This document shows, in pieces, positions 18,623-26,800 of a stretch of 64,000 bases of DNA. Position 1 is the first letter of the stretch. Each line of letters begins with the position of its first letter. The DNA is taken from assembly GCF_039831995.1 (NCBI RefSeq), contig NZ_JBDOIO010000003.1, forward strand, positions 868,001 through 932,000, in the 5' to 3' direction. The translations under genes were made by a program, and so were the position numbers. The stretch comes from Paenibacillus pabuli (GTDB lineage: Bacteria; Bacillota; Bacilli; Paenibacillales; Paenibacillaceae). The notes beneath the pieces were generated by a model. The model saw only the letters and a program-made list of their open reading frames with translations. It was not told the DNA's origin and made no database searches.

Positions 18623-19858
18623 ATGAATAATAATTTTGAGCTTCATCTACAGCAGTACGCGGAACTAGCTGTCAAAGTGGGAGTAAACGTCCATCCTGGA
18701 CAAACACTCGTTGTAAATGCACCAATCACTGCAGCACATTTTGTACGCAAGATCGTGAAGGCTGCCTATGAAACGGGTGCCAAGCTGGTCAAAGTAAACT
18801 GGAGTGATGAAACCGTAACACGTCTTCACTATGATCTCGCACCGGATGAGGCATTCTCGATCGAACCAAAATGGTTTGCGGGCGAAATGACTGAACTCGT
18901 TGAAGAAGGTGCGGCCATCCTTCATGTCATCGCGGAGAACCCTGATCTCCTGAATGGTGTGGCTCAAGAACGTATCGTGACCAGCCAAAAAGTGCGCGGT
19001 AAAGCACTGGAGAAATATCGTGCTTATCAGATGGCTGATAAATTCAGCTGGTCCATCGTTGCAGTGCCTTCGCCGGAATGGGCTGCCAAAGTATTCCCGG
19101 ATCTGCCTGCGGAGCAGCAAATGGATAAGCTGTGGGATGTTATTTTCAAAACCGTTCGCATTGGAGAGCAGGATGCCGTTTCCGAATGGAAAACACATTT
19201 GCAAAACCTGGATTCCCGTGCCGATCTGCTCAATACGAAAAAATATAAAAAACTGCACTATACTGCCCCTGGGACAGATCTGACCATCGAGCTTCCTGAA
19301 GGACACATCTGGGTTTCCGGTGGCAGCGTGAATGAACAGGGTCATGTCTTCATCGCCAACATGCCAACGGAGGAAGTATTTACAGCTCCACTGAAAACAG
19401 GTGTTAACGGCACTGTGCGCAGCACCAAGCCACTGAGCTACGGAGGTAATCTGATCGATGGTTTCTCTCTTACGTTCGAGAATGGCCGCATTGTTGATTT
19501 CACTGCTGAACAGGGACATGATGCCCTGCAAAACCTGATCGAAATGGATGAAGGTGCGCACTATCTTGGTGAGGTAGCTCTTGTTCCCCATAAATCACCG
19601 ATTTCCGATACGAACATTCTGTTCTATAACACCCTCTTCGATGAGAATGCATCCAACCACTTGGCAATCGGTAATGCCTATGCGTTCTGTCTGGAAGGCG
19701 GTAAAACGATGTCGAAGCAAGAATTGATCGATAATGGTTTGAACTCGAGCCTTACCCATGTGGATTTCATGGTTGGGTCTGCAGACATGAACATTCACGG
19801 TGTCACTTCTGAAGGAAAAGAAGAACCGATCTTCTTGCAAGGCAACTGGGCATTTTAA
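18623..19858 (+). CDS. M29-family aminopeptidase, first tandem copy
   Basis: A 411-residue metallo-aminopeptidase of the AmpS/PepS (thermophilic aminopeptidase, M29) family, which removes N-terminal residues from peptides in the cytosol. Family motifs include YAELAVKVGVNVHPGQ at the start, GTDLTIELPEGHIWVSGG, NMPTEEVFTAP (metal-binding Glu), and HYLGEVALVPHKSPIS, NHLAIGNAY, THVDFMVGS with metal ligands. The start is the ATG at 18623 behind AGGAGG, 21 codons inside the open frame. A near-identical domain follows downstream, separated by a terminator-like hairpin. Confidence 0.9.
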   Translation: MNNNFELHLQQYAELAVKVGVNVHPGQTLVVNAPITAAHFVRKIVKAAYETGAKLVKVNWSDETVTRLHYDLAPDEAFSIEPKWFAGEMTELVEEGAAILHVIAENPDLLNGVAQERIVTSQKVRGKALEKYRAYQMADKFSWSIVAVPSPEWAAKVFPDLPAEQQMDKLWDVIFKTVRIGEQDAVSEWKTHLQNLDSRADLLNTKKYKKLHYTAPGTDLTIELPEGHIWVSGGSVNEQGHVFIANMPTEEVFTAPLKTGVNGTVRSTKPLSYGGNLIDGFSLTFENGRIVDFTAEQGHDALQNLIEMDEGAHYLGEVALVPHKSPISDTNILFYNTLFDENASNHLAIGNAYAFCLEGGKTMSKQELIDNGLNSSLTHVDFMVGSADMNIHGVTSEGKEEPIFLQGNWAF

Positions 19859-19872
19859 TTTTTCGCTACATG

Positions 19873-19896
19873 AAGAGAGGAGATTTCTCCTCTCTT
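19873..19896 (+). terminator. Terminator-like hairpin between the two M29 genes
   Basis: AAGAGAGGAGA / TCTCCTCTCTT followed by TTCC. It could end or reduce read-through from the first peptidase gene into the second. Confidence 0.6.
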
Positions 19897-19940
19897 TTCC
19901 TGCGTAAGCAGGTAAATTGATAGATATGGAGGTCACGACC

Positions 19941-21173
19941 ATGTTAAGTTTTGAACAAAAATTGGACCGTTATGCCGAGCTTGCTGTCAAGGTGGGGGCC
20001 AACGTTCAACCCGGTCAAATCCTGGTCATCAGCGCTATGATTGATACGGCTGAATTTGTACGACTGCTCGTTCGTAAAGCCTACGAAGCCGGTGCCAAAC
20101 AAGTTATCGTAAAATACGGCGATGAAACCGTCAATCGGCTCAGGTTTCAAATGGCTCCGCTGGAATCCTTTCAGGAGCAGCCGAAGTGGCATGCTGCGGA
20201 GCTTGAAGAGCTGGCAGCGAATAATGCTGCCTTTTTGACCGTACTCTCTTCAAGTCCGGATCTGCTCAAAGGGATTGATCCTGAACGAATCTCGACTCAC
20301 CAGCGTACATACGGACAAGCCATGGCCAAATACAGACAGTATCAGCAGGCTGACAAAATGAGCTGGACAGGTGTAGCCTGCCCTTCCCCGGACTGGGCAG
20401 CAAAAGTGTTCCCCGACCTACCTGCCACGGAGCAGATAAAACAGCTTTGGGAAGCCATTTTTGCCGCCGTCAGAGCAGATTTGGATGATCCTGTTGAAGC
20501 TTGGGAACAACATATTGATCGGTTAGAACATAAAGCGGTTGCCCTAAACAGCAAAAAGTATAAAGCATTGCATTTTATCTCCCCTGGAACAGATCTGACG
20601 GTCGAACTTCCTGAAGGTCATATATGGGCTCAAGCGGGCAGCGTGAACGAACAAGGGACTCGCTTCGTCGCCAATATTCCGACAGAGGAAGTGTTCACGG
20701 CTCCCAGCAAACATGGCGTCAACGGTAAAGTGTCCAGCACCAAACCGCTTAGTTATGGCGGCAGTATCATTGATCGCTTCTCTCTCACCTTTGAGAATGG
20801 CCGTATCGTCGATTTTCATGCGGAAGAGGGCCAAGATACGCTGGAAAGATTAATCAGCATGGATGAGGGATCCCACTATCTCGGCGAAGTTGCGCTTGTG
20901 CCCTTCCATTCTCCGATTTCCGAGAGCGGCATTCTATATTACACCACGTTGTATGATGAGAATGCTTCATGTCATCTGGCGATCGGCAGTTCCTATGCGT
21001 TCAATATCGAAGGCGGTAAAACCATGTCGTCCGAAGAACTTGCTGCTCGTGGCATGAACTCCAGCATCACGCATGTAGATTTCATGATGGGTTCTCCGGA
21101 AACGAACATTTACGGGATTACAGCAAGCGGAGAACGGGAAGCCGTTTTCCTGAATGGGGATTGGGCATTTTAA
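19941..21173 (+). CDS. M29-family aminopeptidase, second tandem copy
   Basis: A 410-residue paralog of the preceding gene, with the same motifs in the same places (YAELAVKVGANVQPGQ, GTDLTVELPEGHIWAQAG, NIPTEEVFTAP, HYLGEVALVP, CHLAIGSSY, THVDFMMGS). All visible metal-ligand positions are kept, so both copies should be active. Differences cluster in the middle (residues 60-100 and 175-215). The start is the ATG at 19941 after GGAGGT. The pair looks like an old tandem duplication rather than a recent one, because codons and residues differ throughout. Confidence 0.9.
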   Translation: MLSFEQKLDRYAELAVKVGANVQPGQILVISAMIDTAEFVRLLVRKAYEAGAKQVIVKYGDETVNRLRFQMAPLESFQEQPKWHAAELEELAANNAAFLTVLSSSPDLLKGIDPERISTHQRTYGQAMAKYRQYQQADKMSWTGVACPSPDWAAKVFPDLPATEQIKQLWEAIFAAVRADLDDPVEAWEQHIDRLEHKAVALNSKKYKALHFISPGTDLTVELPEGHIWAQAGSVNEQGTRFVANIPTEEVFTAPSKHGVNGKVSSTKPLSYGGSIIDRFSLTFENGRIVDFHAEEGQDTLERLISMDEGSHYLGEVALVPFHSPISESGILYYTTLYDENASCHLAIGSSYAFNIEGGKTMSSEELAARGMNSSITHVDFMMGSPETNIYGITASGEREAVFLNGDWAF

Positions 21174-21214
21174 GCATTTTCTAACTCCATAACATTCCAT
21201 ATTGTTTGTTCTTG

Positions 21215-21260
21215 GACTGCTTTGCTAAACCCAAATGAGTGGTTTGGCGGGCAGTCTTTT
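21215..21260 (+). terminator. Terminator after the tandem peptidase genes
   Basis: GACTGC...AAACC pairs with GGTTT...GCAGTC and is followed by TTTTT on the plus strand, about 40 bp past the second peptidase stop. Confidence 0.75.
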
Positions 21261-21382
21261 TGCGATCTGAGTAAACCTTTCTACCGCTGCCTGTGCAACC
21301 TCCCATTGTATCGTTTCCATATAATGTTGTAAAATGAAATGATACCAATGTTTGTGGATTGTTCACCAGAAAGGAGAACATC

Positions 21383-21973
21383 ATGGCCAATCGGCTCCAA
21401 TTACTCTTGGCCTCAGATTTCCATAATTTGAGCCCCACACTTCAGGAAGAAGTGTATTACGAATACTATAATATGGTTCATGGCCTCATCGTTTATATCA
21501 TCAAGGAACGTGCTGCAGCAGAAGACATTATCCAGGAAGCATTCATTAAAATTATTAAAAACAAACCTTCCTTCGAGAACGAAGTCAAACTGAAAGCCTG
21601 GCTCAAGGTCGTCACCCGGAATACCGCCATTAATTATCTGAGAAAAAATAAAAATAACCGTAACCAACTGGATACGGATAGTGTTTTTATAGATATGGAG
21701 ACGATCAATCAGACAGCAGCTTCCGTAGAGAGCACCGTGGAGACGCAAATGATGCAGGAATCTATTGAGTTCTATCTAGAGCAACTTAAACCGGAATACC
21801 GGGTATTAATAGAGCTGCGCTGGAAAGAAGGTCTGTCCTATCGGGAAATGGCTGAGCTGCTTGAAACTTCGGAAGAAATTGTGAAACAACGTTTGTTCAG
21901 GGCCCGAGGCAGTATCAAGAAGCAATTACATAAGGAATGGGGTGGGACCATTGAGCAAAGGCAAGTCAGATAG
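21383..21973 (+). CDS. ECF-type RNA polymerase sigma factor
   Basis: A 196-residue extracytoplasmic-function sigma factor. Region 2 is intact (AAAEDIIQEAFIKIIKNKPSFENEVKLKAWL, then VTRNTAINYLRKNK), followed by a linker rich in polar residues and region 4 with SYREMAELLETSEEIVKQRLFRARGSIKK. The ATG at 21383 follows AAGGAG. The downstream gene starts inside its 3' end and encodes a membrane protein, the usual arrangement of a sigma factor and its anti-sigma. Target promoters and signal are unknown. Confidence 0.9.
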   Translation: MANRLQLLLASDFHNLSPTLQEEVYYEYYNMVHGLIVYIIKERAAAEDIIQEAFIKIIKNKPSFENEVKLKAWLKVVTRNTAINYLRKNKNNRNQLDTDSVFIDMETINQTAASVESTVETQMMQESIEFYLEQLKPEYRVLIELRWKEGLSYREMAELLETSEEIVKQRLFRARGSIKKQLHKEWGGTIEQRQVR

Positions 21974-22910
21974 ACATATTGAGCACTTTAATACAGAGCA
22001 AGAAGAAGAGTATTTTGATGCCGCCTTTGATCTGGCGTTTGATGAAGCTTTCCATCAGGCTGTCTCTGCTCCCCCCGCTCCCGACTCCCAGCAGATGCAA
22101 CAATCCTGGCTCCGTGTTCAGAAGGAAATTACCCGGATAGCCGTTAGAAAGAAAAGAATGCGCACTTTGAAATTGTCCGTTGTGGTAGCTGCCTCCCTAA
22201 CGATCGGTGGCGTCATTTTCAGTCTGCCATCCGGAACGCAGGCCGTGTCCCCTTTTGTTCAGTCCATCAAGGATTGGGGCAATGGTATGAAATCCATCGT
22301 TATTGAAGATCGCACCACAAAGCTCGGCGCAGATCCTTCTACCGCCAAAACACTCCCACCGCCTGAACCCGGAATTAACGAAGCTCCTATAATTGCAACT
22401 GGCGAGGAGGCCGAGGCGTTGCGAAAACAACCCGTGGAGAAAGACATTTTATTTGATGATATAGTCGTAACGGAAGAAATCGCCCGCTCGGGATTCAATG
22501 GTGACTTTTTGTTGTCGAGAGCTATACCCGAGCGTTTTAAAGAGGTAAAATTTGAACTGATCGTGAATCCTGAAATTCCGATTGATTCAGATGACTATTA
22601 TAAATCCGATCGTATGAGAGTCCGCTACACGGGTGAGAGCGTCAATGGTGAAGAAGAAATTATTCAATTTGACTATTACTATGTTAAGCCTGGGCAGGTC
22701 ATCGAAGGAACCATGCTTCGTGAAACCAGTGTAGTCAAATTAGCTGACGGTAGTGATGCTTTTGTATCCATCGGCCCGCCCTATAATACCTTTCAGTGGA
22801 TGATGGGTTCGGTCAACATGAGCTTGTTTGGAACGGTCACGCAGGAAGAAATGATCGCCATTGCCAATGACCTGCAGGAACAAAAATTCCCTGGCAGCAC
22901 GAGACAATGA
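21942..22910 (+). CDS. Putative membrane anti-sigma factor
   Basis: A protein of about 322 residues starting at a GTG inside the sigma gene (a TTG at 21951 is an alternative start). Residues 1-70 form an acidic, helix-rich cytoplasmic part with a repeat-like EYFDAAFDLAFDEAFHQAV; one transmembrane segment lies near residues 78-97 (LSVVVAASLTIGGVIFSL); the rest is an extracytoplasmic domain of the DUF4367 type, with a proline-rich linker then beta-rich sequence ending FGTVTQEEMIAIANDL. The 32-bp overlap with the sigma gene supports an anti-sigma role. No zinc-binding ZAS motif is visible, so the mode of binding is unclear. Confidence 0.75.
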   Translation: MGPLSKGKSDRHIEHFNTEQEEEYFDAAFDLAFDEAFHQAVSAPPAPDSQQMQQSWLRVQKEITRIAVRKKRMRTLKLSVVVAASLTIGGVIFSLPSGTQAVSPFVQSIKDWGNGMKSIVIEDRTTKLGADPSTAKTLPPPEPGINEAPIIATGEEAEALRKQPVEKDILFDDIVVTEEIARSGFNGDFLLSRAIPERFKEVKFELIVNPEIPIDSDDYYKSDRMRVRYTGESVNGEEEIIQFDYYYVKPGQVIEGTMLRETSVVKLADGSDAFVSIGPPYNTFQWMMGSVNMSLFGTVTQEEMIAIANDLQEQKFPGSTRQ

Positions 22911-22911
22911 A

Positions 22912-23403
22912 TCAAAATAATACATTATTTGAAATATGGATTGTATTCTCAGAATTCGTTCCGTCATTGGCAGTATGTGTGCTAACGACCCGGTAGTAAT
23001 AACCTGTGATCACCGTCCAGGTCGACTGTGCCGTCAGGGATTGTGTTTGTGTTTTACTTTTGGTACCTGACCGATACGTCACCCAATTTGAGCCCGTCCA
23101 GCGTTCCAGCCGGTATTCAACCTGAAGGGATTTCATTTCCTTGTAGGTGGTTGTTGATGTATTTACGTTTGCTGTCAGCCCACCTCCTGGTGAAACGGTT
23201 CCTGCAGCCTGATATATATACTTCAGTGCTGCTAGCGAGTGAAAACTTGGCTCCTCCGGCGGCGGCGGTGCGGTGAGTGCACCAGATACGATGTTTGGAC
23301 TAGCTGCGGCTGTGCTGCTTACGGGGATGGATAAGATTCCAGGCACCGATAATGCAGCAACAAGGGTAATTTTCAGAATGGATGACAGCCTCATTTTCAA
23401 CAT
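22912..23403 (-). CDS. Secreted protein of unknown function
   Basis: A 163-residue exported protein with a Sec signal peptide (MRLSSILKITLVAALSVPGILS, probable cleavage after STAAA). The mature part is Thr/Ser/Tyr-rich and beta-prone (VEYRLERWTGSNWVTYRSGT, STWTVITGYYYRVVSTHTA) and looks like a small immunoglobulin-like or fibronectin-like sandwich. The ATG at 23403 has AGGAGG seven bases upstream; an ATG two codons earlier is too close. It converges with the anti-sigma gene and their stop codons nearly touch. No family was recognised. Confidence 0.75.
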   Translation of the reverse strand: MLKMRLSSILKITLVAALSVPGILSIPVSSTAAASPNIVSGALTAPPPPEEPSFHSLAALKYIYQAAGTVSPGGGLTANVNTSTTTYKEMKSLQVEYRLERWTGSNWVTYRSGTKSKTQTQSLTAQSTWTVITGYYYRVVSTHTANDGTNSENTIHISNNVLF

Positions 23404-23485
23404 ATTCATTCCTCCTCCAATGTCCTATTTGATTTGGTGTAAGGTATAAACGGACGGAGTGGCTCATAGGTTTCAAAAATAAAAA

Positions 23486-23519
23486 AAGACGCTCCGACCT
23501 TCGTGTCGGTAGCGTCTTC
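23486..23519 (-). terminator. Terminator after the ABC-F gene
   Basis: AAGACGCTcCGACctt / cGTGTCGGtAGCGTCTT, with a T7 run on the minus strand. It ends the leftward ABC-F transcript. Confidence 0.8.
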
Positions 23520-23599
23520 TTACTGTTGAATCTGTAGCGGGAGTGAAACCTAAATATTTTCCATGTCGTATAGCCTTTAAAGTGTCACATCTGCTCTAT

Positions 23600-25078
23600 T
23601 CATAACTCAATAATACTCGTGGCAATATTCGAGCAAAATTCACTGTCATGTTCCACAAAAAGAAGGGTTGGCGAGTGCTCAAGCAGCAAGTCTTCAATCT
23701 GCATGCGGGAAATGACATCAACAAAGTTGAGCGGTTCATCCCAAACATGCAAATGTGCTTCCTCACTGAGGCTTTTCGCAATCAGTACTTTCTTTTTTTG
23801 TCCGGCACTAAACGTTGAAATATCCTTATCCAGCTGCAGTCTTGAGAAATCCAGTTTCCGCAATATCGATTTGAAGAGGCTCTCATCAATACCCTTTGTA
23901 ATCGCATACTCTGATAAGCTTCCAGCAAGACCAGATGTATCTTGTGACACATACGATATTTTAACCTGAGGATCCTTGCGAAGATGACCTGTATAAGCAA
24001 TATCCTCGCCGCAAATCAATTTAAGAATGCTTGATTTACCAGAACCATTTTTACCGTAAAGAGCGATACGGTCTCCTCTTTCAACCGTAAAATTAATATC
24101 TTTACAAACTGTATTTGAGCCATATGCAATCGACACATTTTCCAATTGAACAATTTCATTTTTGTGAAAATCCAACTGATGAATCTGCAGCCGTTCTGCA
24201 CTTTCAATATTTTTGAGGAGTTTGGACTTTTCCTGAATGGCAGATTGCTGCCGTTGTTCAATGTTTTTGGAACGTTTCATCATTTTGGCAGCCTTATGGC
24301 CAATGTAACCTTTATCCACCTTTGAGCCGGAGTTTCGAGTACCGTTTTTGGACTTTTCAACTTCATGTGACCACCCACCAGTCCGTTTGGCTGAGTCAGA
24401 TAAACGTTTGATGTCCTTTTTTAGCTTCTCATTGCTTGCAAGTTCATACTGATCTTGTCTCTTCTTGTTCTCCCACCAGGCGGAAAAGTTGCCTTTTTGA
24501 ATTTCGATGTTCGTTTTGTTAATCGAAAGGATATGGTCTACGCTGTGATCCAGGAAGGATCTATCGTGCGAAACCAGGATAAAACCACTTTTTCTGCTTA
24601 GGTAACTACTGACGAGCTTTCTCGCATGCATGTCAAGATGATTGGTAGGCTCATCAATGAGCAGAAATTGATTTTCCTTCATGAACAAGGCAGCCAGCAT
24701 GACTTTCGTTTGCTCTCCATTGGATAGGGAATCAAATGGTCGATACAAAACATCTTCGGAAACCTTAAGAAGGTTAAGCTCCCGCACCAGTTCCCAATGC
24801 TGATAGTCTGGATATACATCACTAATCACATCAAGAGTCATCGAGTCTTTATTTTCAACAGGGAAAGGAAAGTACTCAAAATCAACATTAGCCGAGATGG
24901 TACCACTGTATTCATATTTACCAAGCAAGAGGTTAAGGAAAGTCGTTTTCCCTCTCCCGTTTCTTCCGGTAAATCCTAATTTCCAGTCGGAGTCCAATTG
25001 AAAACTCACATTTTCGAAAATATTATCGTAGCTGCCATCATAGGCAAAAGTCAGGTTTGATACGTTTATAATTGACAT
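23600..25078 (-). CDS. ABC-F ribosome protection protein, Lsa-like
   Basis: A 492-residue soluble protein with two ABC ATPase domains and no membrane segments. Domain 1 has GRNGRGKTT (Walker A), LSNGEQTKVMLAALF and LLIDEPTNHLDMHARK; a basic linker of about 80 residues (190-280, the antibiotic-resistance arm) follows; domain 2 has GKNGSGKSS, FSAGQKKKVLIAKSL and a degenerate second Walker B HVWDEPLNFVD. The length, the WKLGFTGRNGRGKTT start and the atypical second site match the Lsa/Vga group, which displaces lincosamides, streptogramin A and pleuromutilins from the ribosome. Which drugs it protects against is not visible. Short ORFs precede it and may regulate it. Confidence 0.85.
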   Translation of the reverse strand: MSIINVSNLTFAYDGSYDNIFENVSFQLDSDWKLGFTGRNGRGKTTFLNLLLGKYEYSGTISANVDFEYFPFPVENKDSMTLDVISDVYPDYQHWELVRELNLLKVSEDVLYRPFDSLSNGEQTKVMLAALFMKENQFLLIDEPTNHLDMHARKLVSSYLSRKSGFILVSHDRSFLDHSVDHILSINKTNIEIQKGNFSAWWENKKRQDQYELASNEKLKKDIKRLSDSAKRTGGWSHEVEKSKNGTRNSGSKVDKGYIGHKAAKMMKRSKNIEQRQQSAIQEKSKLLKNIESAERLQIHQLDFHKNEIVQLENVSIAYGSNTVCKDINFTVERGDRIALYGKNGSGKSSILKLICGEDIAYTGHLRKDPQVKISYVSQDTSGLAGSLSEYAITKGIDESLFKSILRKLDFSRLQLDKDISTFSAGQKKKVLIAKSLSEEAHLHVWDEPLNFVDVISRMQIEDLLLEHSPTLLFVEHDSEFCSNIATSIIEL

Positions 25079-25186
25079 AAGGGATCATCCTTTTCATTTA
25101 TATTCAGATGCTAAATAAATGAGGTTATGACCATGACATGATTCCCTTATTTTATCCGATCTTGGATTAATCCAAGCACTCGAAGC

Positions 25187-25315
25187 TTAACGCGAGGTAA
25201 ATCGATGCGTAAATGGATAAAGCTCCGAATTCCGATTCATGATTTGGTGAACCATGCCAACGTTCATATCCAGTGACAGGTTCACATAAACATCTACAAC
25301 CTCTAATTCAGTCAT
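25187..25315 (-). CDS. 42-codon ORF upstream of the ABC-F gene, possible leader
   Basis: An ATG at 25315 behind GGGGGATAGAGTT opens a 42-residue frame (begins MTELEVVDVYVNLSLDMN, ends THRFTSR) that stops 108 bp before the ABC-F start. It matches no family I know. The stop is followed by the palindrome CTTGGATTAATCCAAG and then a 4-codon mini-ORF (25139-25125) behind AAGGG. ABC-F resistance genes of this group are often controlled by translated leaders, so a regulatory ORF is plausible; a relic of a longer gene is the alternative. Confidence 0.45.
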   Translation of the reverse strand: MTELEVVDVYVNLSLDMNVGMVHQIMNRNSELYPFTHRFTSR

Positions 25316-25435
25316 AACTCTATCCCCCTTTAAAATCGTTTGGTTTCAAATTTCAGATACAAAAAACTTAACATGGAAAGGATTCGTGGGTCAAGGATGA
25401 TGGTTCGGGGTTCCCAGAAGAAGCCATGGTCAGCA

Positions 25436-25481
25436 AAGGGAGCCAGTTCTTATCCGGATCAGGACAAGCACTGGCTCCCTT
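25436..25481 (-). terminator. Long hairpin after the acetyltransferase gene
   Basis: AAGGGAGCCAGTtCTTaTCC / GGaCAAGcACTGGCTCCCTT, a stem of about 20 pairs lying just past the acetyltransferase stop. The following T-tract is weak on either strand, but position suggests termination. Confidence 0.6.
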
Positions 25482-25493
25482 AATAATGAATTT

Positions 25494-26132
25494 CTATTCG
25501 ATCACACGGCAATCCGCCAGAACTTCCGGTTTATAACGCATACTGTCTGCCTCCGTAATTTGGCGAATGACTCTACAGGGGACACCTGCTGCGAAGGAGT
25601 CTGCCGGAATGTCCTGGGTCACCACACTACCGGCACCGATTACACAGCGATCTCCGATGGTAACTCCTCCGCATACGGTTACATTAGCGGATAGCCATAC
25701 ATCGTTTCCAATCGTTACGGGTTTGGCGTAACATAGAGACTTCGAATCACCGTTCTGATCAAGCATTTGCCGGCGTTCGGAGGCGATAAACGGGTGAATG
25801 GGAGTAACAATAGTTACATTAGGTCCAAAACTGGTATGGTCTCCAATGGTCACCTTGGCATCGTCCTGCACAGTTAAGTTATAGTTCGCAAAAAAATGAT
25901 TACCAATCTCTGTGTGTACCCCATAATGAAAGAACACAGGACCTTGAATGAAGCAGGACTCCCCTTTGCGACCGAGGATCTGCGTCAGAATCGCCTCACG
26001 TTCCTCTGCCTGATCCTCGAACATCTGGCTGTATTGATGGCTTAAGTTATGCGAACGAAGTTTAATGGCCTTTAGTTCCGGATGGCTGGGACTGAATAAA
26101 ATCCCATTCAATATCCGTTCTTCCTCAGTCAT
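25494..26132 (-). CDS. maa: Maltose/galactoside O-acetyltransferase family protein
   Basis: A 212-residue left-handed beta-helix (hexapeptide repeat) acetyltransferase of the Maa/LacA/NodL group, which acetylates sugars with acetyl-CoA. After an N-terminal helical part come repeated hexapeptides, the active-site histidine in IVTPIHPF, AKPVTIGNDVWLSANVTVCGGVTIGDRCVIGAGSVV coils and a GVPCRVIRQI end. The ATG at 26132 with GGGAG upstream is chosen over one five codons earlier. The substrate is not defined. The symbol denotes the family, not a proven maltose specificity. Confidence 0.8.
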   Translation of the reverse strand: MTEEERILNGILFSPSHPELKAIKLRSHNLSHQYSQMFEDQAEEREAILTQILGRKGESCFIQGPVFFHYGVHTEIGNHFFANYNLTVQDDAKVTIGDHTSFGPNVTIVTPIHPFIASERRQMLDQNGDSKSLCYAKPVTIGNDVWLSANVTVCGGVTIGDRCVIGAGSVVTQDIPADSFAAGVPCRVIRQITEADSMRYKPEVLADCRVIE

Positions 26133-26211
26133 GTTTTCAACTCCCATTCAATTGACGTTTTTTTCATGAAACTGGTTCCATGTCAAATTATTTATCTGAA
26201 CCCCTACAACT

Positions 26212-26328
26212 TCACTCAAACAAATCATCAAATGAGCGAATCGACTCCACTTCAATAGACTGTTTCGAGATAGTTAAACAAGCATAAGCTCCAGCCCAGA
26301 TGATCGCGGCTAATATAATATATGCCAT
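26212..26328 (-). CDS. 38-residue single-TM small protein
   Basis: A strong GGGGAGGTGAGAAG precedes the ATG at 26328. The product has one N-terminal membrane helix (AYIILAAIIWAGAYACLTI) and an acidic tail ending SFDDLFE. It begins four bases after the stop of the upstream mini-ORF, whose last codons form its ribosome binding site, so the pair is translationally coupled. Function unknown; it is too short for ordinary gene calling. Confidence 0.6.
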   Translation of the reverse strand: MAYIILAAIIWAGAYACLTISKQSIEVESIRSFDDLFE

Positions 26329-26332
26329 CTTC

Positions 26333-26455
26333 TCACCTCCCCACTTTCTGAGATTGGAGGAGTAAACGATTGACTGTTTCAGCGCTAAATAGCTCCGGAA
26401 GCCATAGACTTATTAAAGTCAGATAGATTACGTTGTGAAACGAGGTTGCCATCAT
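26333..26455 (-). CDS. 40-residue hydrophobic small protein coupled to the next mini-ORF
   Basis: ATGATG at 26455/26452 follows GAGAGGAGTTACC. The product is hydrophobic in its first half (VIYLTLISLWLPELF) and basic at the end. Its stop TGA sits within GGGGAGGTGA, the ribosome binding site of the next mini-ORF. The two-gene layout, good spacing and hydrophobic character argue for real genes; no homolog is recognised. A holin-like or toxin-like peptide is one possibility among several. Confidence 0.55.
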   Translation of the reverse strand: MMATSFHNVIYLTLISLWLPELFSAETVNRLLLQSQKVGR

Positions 26456-26732
26456 GGTAACTCCTCTCTTGATGTAATTATCCCTTTATTAATAAATTAA
26501 CTTTATAAAGTATCTATGTTAAATATGCGGATTTCCTTATTTCTTGTCAAGTCCGTTAGAAGCAAAGTTCTCCATGGCTTCAATCTTCCCAGTATGATCT
26601 TGCTACAGGGGAGCAAGTTTACGTCACTTTTAAACGGATTGGCATTCAGAGCGCTTTCGTCACCGAATCCCGTTATGCCAATCTCGTAATCCATGCGCCT
26701 CATCCATAATTGAGAAACGTGAAAAGCATAAA
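26456..26732. other. Intergenic stretch with no clear gene
   Basis: Besides an AT-rich part that may hold the promoter of the mini-ORF pair, the segment 26530-26710 is open in more than one frame on both strands. None of these frames has a usable ribosome binding site. No function is assigned. Confidence 0.3.
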
Positions 26733-26770
26733 AAAGCAGCCTAGAAATGATTCACATCTCTAGACTGCTT
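26733..26770 (-). terminator. Terminator after the CNNM/CBS gene
   Basis: AAAGCAGtCTAGA / TCTAGgCTGCTTT on the minus strand, followed by a T-tract, 31 bp past the stop. Confidence 0.8.
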
Positions 26771-26800
26771 TATTGAAATTATTCGAATAAGCGGCTTGGT

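Noticed and set aside
18665..19591. Open frame of 308 codons opposite the first M29 gene
   Set aside because: Antisense shadow; no protein-like motifs and no start signal.
26503..26703. 66-codon minus-strand frame upstream of the mini-ORFs, and a plus-strand frame that faintly resembles a TOBE-like end
   Set aside because: Neither has a ribosome binding site or recognisable motif long enough to support a gene or relic.
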